Source of the DNA: JAZDLX01 sp964538455
GTDB lineage: Bacteria; Electryoneota; Electryoneia; Electryoneales; Electryoneaceae
Direction: 5' to 3'
NCBI GenBank assembly: GCA_964538455.1
Contig: CAZIDZ010000058.1
Location: 1-13,358 of the forward strand
Length of the DNA stretch: 13,358 nucleotides
This document shows, in pieces, positions 1-6,795 of the stretch. Below the pieces are notes generated by a model. That model was not told where the DNA came from. It made no database searches and worked only from the letters and a program-made list of their open reading frames with translations. Numbering within the stretch: position 1 is the first letter of the stretch; each line of letters opens with the position of its first letter. The position numbers were made by a program, and so were the translations under genes.

Positions 1-4
1 GTGC

Positions 5-30
5 CCCTGTTTGCTCGCAAACAGGGTTTA
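5..30 (+). terminator. Terminator-like hairpin at window edge
   Basis: A perfect 9-bp stem (CCCTGTTTG, 5-13, with CAAACAGGG, 18-26) closes a CTCG loop and is followed by only a short T run (TTTA, 27-30). It could end transcription of a plus-strand gene left of the window. The weak T tract and the missing upstream gene keep this tentative. Confidence 0.4.
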
Positions 31-67
31 TCCTAATACATTTCCTTGTTATGGCTGGTCATGACCG

Positions 68-124
68 GAGCAATGGTGACAGTTACTTCTAAATCCAACG
101 GCTTGGTAACGGTCACCATTGCTC
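68..124. repeat. 19-bp imperfect inverted repeat
   Basis: The arms 68-86 and 106-124 are reverse complements at 18 of 19 positions, starting from GAGCAATGGTGAC and its complement GTCACCATTGCTC. They are separated by a 19-base spacer. No gene lies inside. It could be a small non-autonomous mobile element, a long RNA hairpin, or one unit of the dispersed repeats that follow. It has no T tract, so it is not an obvious terminator. Confidence 0.7.
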
Positions 125-138
125 GTCATTCTCTCTGT

Positions 139-170
139 CGTCATCCCCCGGCTTGACCGGGGGATCCATG
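139..170 (+). repeat. Dispersed hairpin repeat, half-unit
   Basis: A stem at 143-165 (ATCCCCCGG, loop CTTGA, CCGGGGGAT) is preceded by GTC and followed by CCA. It matches the first hairpin of the composite repeats at 2334-2414 and, in inverse orientation, at 218-296. It differs from both by paired (compensatory) base changes in the stem. The second half of the composite unit is absent here. Confidence 0.65.
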
Positions 171-217
171 TTGATGTTTGAGTTGTAACTCTGAATTTGG
201 ATTGCCTGCAACCGACA

Positions 218-296
218 AGCGAGGTTGCTTCGTCCGCCGGCTGGCGGACTCGCAATGACAGGAACCCTGGATTGCCCGGTCGAGCCGGGCAATGAC
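218..296 (-). repeat. Composite dispersed repeat, copy 1 (inverted)
   Basis: Read on the minus strand this is GTCATT, a CCCGG hairpin, AATCCAG, a 7-base variable link, GTCATTGCGAG, a variable palindrome, and CGAAGCAACCTCGCT. The same order occurs on the plus strand at 2334-2414. The first hairpin is ATTGCCCGG/CCGGGCAAT (271-293). The variable segment here forms its own stem, GTCCGCC/GGCGGAC (232-249). The arrangement resembles families of short palindromic intergenic repeats seen in high copy in many bacterial genomes. Copy number cannot be judged from one window. Confidence 0.7.
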
Positions 297-321
297 AAAA
301 TAACTGGTCCTATATCTTTAA

Positions 322-353
322 CGGAAACCCGACCCTAAAGGGATCGGGCCACT
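322..353 (+). repeat. GAAACC-hairpin-GGGCCAC repeat, copy A
   Basis: GGAAA is followed by a stem (CCCGA 328-332 with TCGGG 344-348, CCC 333-335 with GGG 340-342, one bulged A at 343, TAAA loop) and then GCCAC. The conserved flanks and variable stem match two further copies downstream of gdhA (2424-2478 and 2512-2571). The flanking GGCCGGCC at 353-361 lies within an imperfect GC-rich palindrome. Confidence 0.55.
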
Positions 354-812
354 GGCCGGCCAAGTGAGCCGAGAGACTGTTCATTTATTTATTCTCAGTG
401 CCTAGCAACTTATTCCGTTTTCTGAATTGGCACTGTTTGAAACATCGTGAAATCACGAACTTGCTCGTTTGTTTTGTCGCGCTTAACTCATTGATTCTTC
501 GGATGTATTGCTCGCGGTGCCCGGTTCCAGGGGAGCCCTTCCTTTATCTCGCTATTCCAATTGGGTATCTTTGGCGCAGGCTGGAAAGCACTTTCACAGA
601 CCAGGGAGGTTCGCGGCGGATTCGGCTGCCTTGCGGCTAATCTAACTAATCCCCGCCAGCGAGGTACGCCTTCCCGCGATGGAACGCGCTGACGATTCCA
701 CGCCTGACCGAAAGCAGCACATTTATCTGCCGGAGGCCGCCGGGTTTCCGGCAGTGTCGTCTTACAGGAACGCCGGGTGCGATTGCGCGCCCGCAAACGG
801 AAGGAGCAGTCC
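354..812. other. Gene-free region and gdhA leader
   Basis: No convincing gene is present. The stretch 375-510 is visibly more AT-rich than the rest of the window and is a plausible place for the gdhA promoter, but no good -35/-10 pair could be fixed. A small inverted repeat, TCGTGA-AA-TCACGA, lies at 445-458. An 8-bp stem, CTGCCGGA/TCCGGCAG, lies at 727-734 and 747-754, close upstream of the gdhA ribosome binding site. An open frame at 398-640 has a GTG start, no ribosome binding site and no recognisable domain, and is not called. Confidence 0.5.
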
Positions 813-2174
813 ATGTCTGCCTTCGTTGACGAGATCATGGCGATGGTCAAAGCCAAGAATCCTGCCGAGCCGGAGTTCCATCAGGCCGTGCAGGAGGTCG
901 TCGAGTCACTGGAGCTGGTCATCGAAAAGCATCCCGAGTACCGCAGCGCCAAGATCATTGAGCGGATCGTCGAGCCCGAACGAGTGATCCTCTTCCGGGT
1001 TCCCTGGCTGGACGACCAGGGCGAGGTGCAGGTCAACCGCGGATACCGCATTGAAATGAACAGCGCGATCGGCCCCTACAAGGGCGGTCTCCGTTTTCAC
1101 CCCTCCGTCAACCTTGGAATCCTCAAGTTCCTCGCGTTCGAGCAGGTGTTCAAGAACAGCCTGACCACGCTCCCGATGGGCGGCGGCAAGGGCGGGTCGG
1201 ACTTCGACCCGAAGGGCAAAAGCGACAACGAGGTGATGCGCTTCTGCCAGTCGTTCATGACCGAATTGAGCCGCCACATCGGCCAGTTCACCGATGTGCC
1301 CGCGGGCGACATCGGCGTCGGCGGACGCGAGATCGGCTACCTCTTCGGCCAGTACAAGAGGATTCGCAACGAGTTCACCGGCGTGCTCACCGGCAAGGGA
1401 CTCAACTGGGGCGGCAGCCTCATCCGCCCGGAAGCCACCGGGTACGGTGCGGTCTATTTCGCGCAGGAGATGCTCTCGACGCGCGATGAGACCCTCGAAG
1501 GCAAGACCTGCCTCGTTTCGGGTTCCGGCAACGTCGCCCAGTACACCGTCGAAAAACTGACCCAGCTCGGCGCCAAGGCGGTGACCCTCTCGGATTCCAA
1601 CGGCTACATCTACGATGAGGAGGGGATCACGCCCGAGAAGCTCGCCTACGTGATGGAGCTGAAGAACGTCAAGCGCGGACGGATCAAAGAGTACGCGGAG
1701 AAATTCAAGAGCGCCGTGTACACCCCGGCGGATGCCGGCAAGGACTTCAATCCACTCTGGGATCACAAGGCCGACTGCGCGTTCCCGAGTGCGACCCAGA
1801 ACGAGATCAACGCCAAGGACGCCGAGAACCTGGTAAGCAACGGCGTCTATGTCGTCTCCGAGGGCGCAAACATGCCGACGGTTCCTGAGGGAGTCGAAGT
1901 TTTCCTCAAGCACAAGATCCTGTACGGTCCGGGCAAGGCGGCGAACGCCGGCGGTGTCGCCACCAGCGGCCTCGAGATGAGCCAGAACAGCCTGCGGTTG
2001 AGCTGGACGCGCGAGGAGGTGGACACACGTCTCCACGGCATCATGAAGGCGATCCACAAAGCGTCCTACGAAGCGGCCGAGAAGTACGGCACTCCGGGCA
2101 ACTACGTCAACGGCGCGAACATCGCCGGTTTCATCAAAGTTGCCAACGCGATGATGGATCAGGGCGTGGTCTGA
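813..2174 (+). CDS. gdhA: Glutamate dehydrogenase, probably NADP-specific
   Basis: Catalyses reductive amination of 2-oxoglutarate with ammonium to glutamate, and the reverse, in the cytoplasm. The 453-residue product has the usual length of the hexameric class. Visible motifs are GPYKGGLRFHP (substrate lysine K90), K114, the catalytic-lysine motif PMGGGKGGSDFDPKG (K126), the catalytic aspartate D166 in DVPAGDIGVGGRE, and the dinucleotide loop GSGNVA (237-242). The SDS triplet after the second Rossmann strand (260-262) resembles NADP-specific E. coli GdhA more than NAD-specific clostridial enzyme, so NADP is inferred. The ATG at 813 is chosen over an in-frame GTG at 777 because AAGGAG (801-806) lies 6 bases upstream and the product then starts like its family. 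The gene is monocistronic, flanked by repeats and followed by a strong terminator at 2297-2330. Confidence 0.96.
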   Translation: MSAFVDEIMAMVKAKNPAEPEFHQAVQEVVESLELVIEKHPEYRSAKIIERIVEPERVILFRVPWLDDQGEVQVNRGYRIEMNSAIGPYKGGLRFHPSVNLGILKFLAFEQVFKNSLTTLPMGGGKGGSDFDPKGKSDNEVMRFCQSFMTELSRHIGQFTDVPAGDIGVGGREIGYLFGQYKRIRNEFTGVLTGKGLNWGGSLIRPEATGYGAVYFAQEMLSTRDETLEGKTCLVSGSGNVAQYTVEKLTQLGAKAVTLSDSNGYIYDEEGITPEKLAYVMELKNVKRGRIKEYAEKFKSAVYTPADAGKDFNPLWDHKADCAFPSATQNEINAKDAENLVSNGVYVVSEGANMPTVPEGVEVFLKHKILYGPGKAANAGGVATSGLEMSQNSLRLSWTREEVDTRLHGIMKAIHKASYEAAEKYGTPGNYVNGANIAGFIKVANAMMDQGVV

Positions 2175-2193
2175 CACCCGATTAGGTGTGTTT

Positions 2194-2219
2194 GCCGCGT
2201 CAAAGCTTCGCGACGCGGC
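2194..2219. other. GC-rich hairpin after gdhA
   Basis: GCCGCGTC (2194-2201) pairs with GACGCGGC (2212-2219). It lies 19 bases after the gdhA stop and has no T tract. It could protect the 3' end of the messenger RNA, or mean nothing. The true terminator is more likely the one at 2297-2330. Confidence 0.35.
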
Positions 2220-2296
2220 CAGCGAAGTCGCTGGAACCTTGGGCCTGTGCAAGGCTGCGCGCACCGGTAATAGAAAGACAGGTTGGTAACGATAAT

Positions 2297-2330
2297 GAAA
2301 AGGGCGGAACCGCGAGGTTCCGCCCTTTTC
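2297..2330. terminator. Strong intrinsic terminator of gdhA
   Basis: A perfect 15-bp stem, GAAAAGGGCGGAACC (2297-2311) with GGTTCCGCCCTTTTC (2316-2330), closes a GCGA loop. The A run on one side and T run on the other allow it to work in both directions. It lies about 120 bases after the gdhA stop codon. Confidence 0.85.
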
Positions 2331-2333
2331 TAT

Positions 2334-2414
2334 GTCATTACCCGGCTTGACCGGGTAATCCAGCCTCTCGGTCATTGCGAGGCCCTGTCTTATTAAGGCC
2401 GAAGCAATCTCGCT
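2334..2414 (+). repeat. Composite dispersed repeat, copy 2
   Basis: Same order as the minus strand of 218-296: GTCATT, hairpin TTACCCGG/CCGGGTAA (2338-2358), ATCCAG, 7-base link, GTCATTGCGAG, variable segment bounded by GGCC (2381-2400), and CGAAGCAATCTCGCT. The conserved blocks are nearly identical between copies. The stem differs by a paired G:C to A:T change. The two copies flank gdhA in inverted orientation and the repeat starts four bases after the gdhA terminator. Confidence 0.7.
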
Positions 2415-2423
2415 GCATGTTTT

Positions 2424-2478
2424 GGGCAACGGAACAGAGTGAAACCCGGGACTGAAGTCCCGGGCCACCCGGCAAAAC
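2424..2478 (+). repeat. GAAACC-hairpin-GGGCCAC repeat, copy B
   Basis: GGGCAACGGAACAGAGTGAA precedes a perfect stem, CCCGGGAC (2445-2452) with GTCCCGGG (2457-2464), loop TGAA, followed by CCACCCGGC. The flanks match copy C at 2512-2571 almost base for base, whereas the stem sequence differs but still pairs. Copy A lies upstream of gdhA at 322-353. Confidence 0.65.
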
Positions 2479-2511
2479 CCTGGCAATGACACCCTTGGCT
2501 GAAAGCAATCC

Positions 2512-2571
2512 GGGCAATGGAACAGAATGAAACCTGGTCCCGAACGGTCGGGACCGGGCCACCCGACGAAA
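2512..2571 (+). repeat. GAAACC-hairpin-GGGCCAC repeat, copy C
   Basis: GGGCAATGGAACAGAATGAA precedes an 11-bp stem, CCTGGTCCCGA (2533-2543) with TCGGGACCGGG (2548-2558), loop ACGG, one T-G wobble, followed by CCACCCGAC. It is a diverged second unit next to copy B with a different but still self-complementary stem. Confidence 0.65.
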
Positions 2572-2574
2572 ACG

Positions 2575-2604
2575 AGGGCAGGATCGTTCGATCCTGCCCT
2601 TTTT
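2575..2604 (+). terminator. Second intrinsic terminator, no preceding gene
   Basis: A perfect 11-bp stem, AGGGCAGGATC (2575-2585) with GATCCTGCCCT (2590-2600), closes a GTTC loop and runs into five T residues (2600-2604). No gene lies between the gdhA terminator and this one. It may be a back-up for gdhA, or may end an untranslated transcript covering the repeats at 2334-2571. Confidence 0.75.
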
Positions 2605-2726
2605 CGTAGGATTAGGCGCACCACCTGTGGAGTGAAAGTCAAGACGGTCGCGGCATTTCCCCTTCAACTGTCTTACTTTTCAAAATGCAGGTGGGTGGTA
2701 TTCCCTGAACCGAACGGACGCCCCTC

Positions 2727-5700
2727 ATGGACGAGAAGGAACGCGAGCGCAGTCTGAACGAGCCGGTCAACCGTTTCACCGGTTTCCAGCAGTTGATGCG
2801 CCACAGGGTCAACGAAATCCTGCTGGTTTCCAGCCTCTATGACTCCTACATCCTCGCCGAGGACGGGCAGATCCAGGAGCTGCTGCTCAGCGAATACATG
2901 GAGTTGAACCTCCATCACTCACCGGGAATGACCCGCGTTCCGAAGGCGTCCGAGGCGCTCTGGCTCGTTGAGCACGACCCCCGTTTCAACATGATCCTTA
3001 CCACCTCGAACATCGGCGACATGAAAGTCACCGAGTTCGCCATGCGACTCCGCGAAAAGGGCGTTCGCGCGCCGGTGGTGCTGCTGACGTACGACAATCG
3101 CGAGCTGGAGGAACTGATCCGCCGGAGCGAAGTTGAAGCGTTCGACCACGTTTTCATCTGGCAGGGAGATTTCCGCATCCTGCTCGCGATCATCAAGCTG
3201 ATCGAAGACTCGATGAACGCCGAGCACGACACGAAAGTGATGGGCGTGCAGACGATCCTGCTCGTCGAGGACAACATCCGTTTTTACTCATCGTACCTGC
3301 CGATGATCTACACCGAGTTGGTTCGCCAGTCCCAAAGCCTGATTGACGAGGGGATGAACATCGCGCATCAGATCATGCGGATGCGCGCACGCCCCAAGAT
3401 CCTGCTCGCGACGAAGTTCGAAACCGCATGGGATCTCTACGTCAAGTACGAGAAACACATGCTTGGCGTGATCACCGACATCGAGTACGAGCGGGAGGGA
3501 GAAAAAGATCCGAGAGCCGGTGCGGAACTTGTGAAACGAATCCGCAAACGCCGGGAAGACATTCCGATTCTGCTCCAGTCGTTCCAGCCCGAAACGGCGA
3601 TGATTGCGGAAGAGGTGGGAGTGCCGTTCGTGCGCAAGGACAGCCCGACCCTGCTCGGCGAACTGCGCAGTTTCATGCTCGACAATTTCGGTTTCGGAGA
3701 TTTCATCTTCAAGAATCACCTGGGTCTCGTTCTTGACCGGGCGCACGATCTCAAATCCCTGGAGGAGAAACTGCACACCGTGCCGGACGAATCGATCCTG
3801 TATCACGCGGAGCGCGACCACTTCAGCAACTGGCTCAAGGCGCGGACCGAATTTGCCGTGGCCGAAAGACTGAAACCGCGGAAGGTATCGGACTTCGCCT
3901 CCGTGGATGCCCTGCGCCAGAATCTGATCGATTCCATCCGCGAGTTCCGCCATCAACAGCGCCAGGGCATCATCGCGGATTTCAAGATCGCGGATTTCGA
4001 TCCAATGAGCAGTTTTGCGAGGATTGGCGGCGGTTCGCTGGGTGGCAAGGCGCGCGGCCTGGCGTTCCTCGCGAATTTGATCAACACCAACGAGTTGACC
4101 GATCGCTGGAAGGGCGTCCATATCGCGACACCCGCCTCGGCGGTGCTCTCCACGGACATCTTCGATGAGTTCCTCGACGACAACGATCTCCGTGAATACG
4201 CGCTGCAGGAGGAGGACGATAAAAAAATCCGGGAGCGGTTTCTCGCGAGCAATTTCCCGATGCACGCGTGGGTGAAGCTCGCCGAACTGATGCAGGTGAT
4301 GACCTATCCGCTTGCGGTGCGCAGTAGCGGCCTGCTCGAGGACAGTCATTACCAGCCGTTCGCCGGGATCTACGATACTTACATGCTCCCGAACAACCAT
4401 CCCAGCGCCGAACAACGCCTCGAAGAGCTGATCCGGGCGATCAAACTGATCTACGCGTCCACCTTCTCGCAGCGCGCGAGGAGCTACATCCGATCGACAC
4501 CCTACCGTCTCGAAGAGGAGAAGATGGCGGTGATCGTCCAGCGCCTCGTCGGGGTGAATCACCACGGTCGTTTTTACCCGGACATTTCCGGCGTCGGCCG
4601 TTCCCACAATTATTACCCGACAGCCCCCGCGACATCGGCTGACGGGATCGCGAACGTGGCGCTCGGGCTCGGGCTGTATGTCGTCGAGGGGCGTGAGGGA
4701 GTGAGGTTCTGCCCGAAATACCCGCGCCACACGTCGCAGTTTGCGACGGTCGAGGACTGGCTGAATTACTCGCAGAAGGAATTTTACGCTCTCGACATGC
4801 CGCAACCTGGGGTCGAAACGGATGTGGCAGGCGGAATTCCGTTGGTCCGGCACGATCTGAAGACCGCGGAGGAGGACCAGACCCTGAATCTCGTCGGTTC
4901 GGTGTACAGCCATGAGAACGGAGCGATCTCCGACGGCCTCGGCCGGGACGGCGCCCGGCTGGTTTCCTTCGCGCCGATGCTGAAACACCGCATGTTTCCG
5001 CTCTCGGACATCCTGAAAACCCTGCTGGAACACGGCGAGCGGGGGATGAGTCAGCCGGTGGAGCTTGAGTTTGCGGCGAGTATAACCGTGCCCCGTGGAG
5101 AAAAACAGGAATTCTATCTGCTCCAGATGCGCCCGCTGGTGGTCACACGCGAAGTGGAGGAGATGAAGATCCACGAGGTCGAACCTTCCCATTTGATCTG
5201 TCGCAGCAACACGGTGCTCGGAGTCGGCCGGATTGAAGATATTCGCGATGTGGTCACGGTGACTCCCAAAGCATTCGATCGGTCCGTCACCCGCACAATA
5301 GCGCAGGAGGTCGCAAAACTGAACGCGAAGCTGCTCGCCGAGGGCAGACCCTACCTGCTGATTGGCATCGGTCGCTGGGGAAGCGCCGATCCCTGGCTGG
5401 GTATTCCCGTGGAATGGGAGCAGATCAACGGCGCGCGGGTGATCATCGAGGCAGGCTTCAACACCTTTAAAGTTCTCCCTTCCCAGGGTGCGCACTTCTT
5501 CCACAACATTACGAGCCTCAGCATCGGGTATTTTACGGTGAACCCGGACGCCGGACAGGGCAGCCTCGATTGGGATTTCCTCGCCGCGCAGAAGCCCGCG
5601 AAAAAAATGAAGCATGTGCACCACCTTCGATTCAAGGAGCCGCTCGTCGTGATGATGAACGGCCACAAGAACCAGGGGATCATCTTCAAACCTGGAATGG

Positions 5701-5750
5701 CGGAGAAGAGAATCGACACGTTTGTCGAGCCCAGCCTGGTCAACAATTGA
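2727..5750 (+). CDS. Receiver-domain/PPDK_N (ATP-grasp) fusion protein, PEP-synthase-like
   Basis: This 1007-residue soluble protein combines signalling and ATP-grasp parts. Residues 30-165 look like a degenerate receiver domain without the phospho-acceptor aspartate. Residues 175-320 form a second receiver-like domain with ILLVED (acid pair E181/D182), TD251 as likely acceptor, S285 and K304. Residues 435-806 match the pyruvate phosphate dikinase/PEP synthase N-terminal ATP-grasp domain: GSLGGKARG (436-444), AVRSSGLLEDS (530-540), STFSQRARSY (578-587), MAVIVQRLVG (600-609), LGLGLYVVEG (646-655), VELEFA (778-783) and LLQMRPL (798-804). No phosphohistidine motif (GGxTSH) and no PEP-binding barrel follow, so it cannot by itself run a complete PEP synthase cycle. 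Residues about 810-1007 form an unassigned domain. The ATG lacks a clear ribosome binding site. Role unknown; ATP-dependent phosphotransfer or regulation is inferred. Confidence 0.85.
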   Translation: MDEKERERSLNEPVNRFTGFQQLMRHRVNEILLVSSLYDSYILAEDGQIQELLLSEYMELNLHHSPGMTRVPKASEALWLVEHDPRFNMILTTSNIGDMKVTEFAMRLREKGVRAPVVLLTYDNRELEELIRRSEVEAFDHVFIWQGDFRILLAIIKLIEDSMNAEHDTKVMGVQTILLVEDNIRFYSSYLPMIYTELVRQSQSLIDEGMNIAHQIMRMRARPKILLATKFETAWDLYVKYEKHMLGVITDIEYEREGEKDPRAGAELVKRIRKRREDIPILLQSFQPETAMIAEEVGVPFVRKDSPTLLGELRSFMLDNFGFGDFIFKNHLGLVLDRAHDLKSLEEKLHTVPDESILYHAERDHFSNWLKARTEFAVAERLKPRKVSDFASVDALRQNLIDSIREFRHQQRQGIIADFKIADFDPMSSFARIGGGSLGGKARGLAFLANLINTNELTDRWKGVHIATPASAVLSTDIFDEFLDDNDLREYALQEEDDKKIRERFLASNFPMHAWVKLAELMQVMTYPLAVRSSGLLEDSHYQPFAGIYDTYMLPNNHPSAEQRLEELIRAIKLIYASTFSQRARSYIRSTPYRLEEEKMAVIVQRLVGVNHHGRFYPDISGVGRSHNYYPTAPATSADGIANVALGLGLYVVEGREGVRFCPKYPRHTSQFATVEDWLNYSQKEFYALDMPQPGVETDVAGGIPLVRHDLKTAEEDQTLNLVGSVYSHENGAISDGLGRDGARLVSFAPMLKHRMFPLSDILKTLLEHGERGMSQPVELEFAASITVPRGEKQEFYLLQMRPLVVTREVEEMKIHEVEPSHLICRSNTVLGVGRIEDIRDVVTVTPKAFDRSVTRTIAQEVAKLNAKLLAEGRPYLLIGIGRWGSADPWLGIPVEWEQINGARVIIEAGFNTFKVLPSQGAHFFHNITSLSIGYFTVNPDAGQGSLDWDFLAAQKPAKKMKHVHHLRFKEPLVVMMNGHKNQGIIFKPGMAEKRIDTFVEPSLVNN

Positions 5751-5816
5751 AAAGGGCACCTGTCACTCTTCTTGGAGCTCGGATCCATCACAAAACCGAC
5801 GGCGATAGAACCTGGC

Positions 5817-6731
5817 ATGCCCCCACTTCCCATCGTAGAGCGCCTGGCCGCTGCCAGAGAACGGCTGCCGGACTTGAAAAAACGGCTGGCTGCCTGTCGT
5901 CTCTGTCCGCGCGAGTGTGAATCCAGACGGCTGAAATACGAGTTCGGCGACTGTGGGCTCGGGCCGGAGCTGCGGGTGATGTCATCTCATCTACACCCCG
6001 GCGAGGAGCCGCCGATTAGCGGAAACCGCGGCTCCGGCACGGTATTCTTCAGCGGCTGCAACCTCGCCTGCCTATTCTGCCAGAACTATGACATCAGCCA
6101 CGAACAGCATGGGCAGGTGACAACGCCCGGGGAGCTGGCCGGTCGCATGCTCCAGCTACAGGAACTCGGCGCCCACAACATCAACCTGGTTACGCCGACC
6201 CCTCAGATCGCACGAATCGTAGAGGCCCTCGCCGACGCGTGGGAGAACGGACTGACAATCCCGATCGTGTACAACTGCGGCGGCTACGAATCTGTTGAAA
6301 CACTCCGCCTGCTCGACGGATTGATCGACGTCTACATGCCCGATCTGAAATACGGCCGTGATGAGCTAGGCGTAGTGTCCGGCGTCGAGGATTACACCAC
6401 ACGCGCAACCGCGGCGTTGAAGGAGATGTGGCGGCAGGTCGGCCCGCTCGTCCTTGACGGGGAAGGGATCGCCCGGAAGGGGTTGCTCGTGCGCCACCTC
6501 GTGCTCCCGAATGGAAAAGCCGGCACCGGCGAGGTTCTTCGCTGGCTGGCGGCTGAGCTGGCCCCGGAGGTGTTCATCAGCCTGATGAGCCAGTACCATC
6601 CGATGTACCGGGCGGATGAGGTCGAGGGGTTGAACCGGCGGCTGACCAGCGAAGAGTACGGAGAAGCGGTGGCGCTGATGGAACAGCTCGGGCTTGAGAA
6701 TGGATGGGTCCAACAGAATCCGGGGGGATAG
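5817..6731 (+). CDS. Radical SAM protein, PflX family (COG1313)
   Basis: The 304-residue product is a cytoplasmic radical SAM enzyme of the PflX group, related to pyruvate formate-lyase activating enzyme. CNLACLFC (C81, C85, C88) is the CX3CX2C site for the 4Fe-4S cluster that cleaves S-adenosylmethionine. Also typical are EEPPISGNRGSGTVFFSG (63-80), HNINLVTPTPQ, IPIVYNCGGYES and LVRHLVLP. Four more cysteines near the N-terminus (C27, C30, C34, C46) are a family hallmark and may hold a second metal site. The substrate is unknown, and no glycyl-radical enzyme is nearby. The ATG at 5817 is preferred because family members have about 25-30 residues before the first cysteine. An in-frame TTG at 5772 would add 15 residues; neither has a clear ribosome binding site. 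No terminator separates it from the gene ending at 5750, so the two are probably cotranscribed. It converges with glgC across 64 bases. Confidence 0.88.
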   Translation: MPPLPIVERLAAARERLPDLKKRLAACRLCPRECESRRLKYEFGDCGLGPELRVMSSHLHPGEEPPISGNRGSGTVFFSGCNLACLFCQNYDISHEQHGQVTTPGELAGRMLQLQELGAHNINLVTPTPQIARIVEALADAWENGLTIPIVYNCGGYESVETLRLLDGLIDVYMPDLKYGRDELGVVSGVEDYTTRATAALKEMWRQVGPLVLDGEGIARKGLLVRHLVLPNGKAGTGEVLRWLAAELAPEVFISLMSQYHPMYRADEVEGLNRRLTSEEYGEAVALMEQLGLENGWVQQNPGG

Positions 6732-6795
6732 GGCTCAGATTATTCAGGCAGTTTAGGCACAAGCTGCTTCTCAAGCTGACCGGAATCCTTCGAAA

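Noticed and set aside
398..640. 80-codon frame upstream of gdhA
   Set aside because: GTG start without ribosome binding site, no family, no conserved features, and next to repeats.
777..812. GTG start extending gdhA by 12 residues
   Set aside because: The ATG at 813 has AAGGAG at ideal spacing and the product then begins where family members begin. The extra residues are Arg/Lys-rich leader translation.
1..2620. The cluster of repeats as a possible CRISPR array
   Set aside because: The units are palindromic, differ in sequence, vary in orientation, and have no regular spacers of 30-40 bases. No cas gene is present.
906..2642. Open frame of 578 codons on the minus strand opposite gdhA
   Set aside because: Long antisense frames opposite glutamate dehydrogenase genes are a known codon-bias effect. 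This one has no domain and runs through repeats and the gdhA terminator.
3288..5759. Open frame of 823 codons on the minus strand
   Set aside because: It lies wholly opposite the PPDK_N fusion gene, shows no recognisable domain, and is rich in His, Arg and Asp as expected for the antisense of a GC-rich gene.
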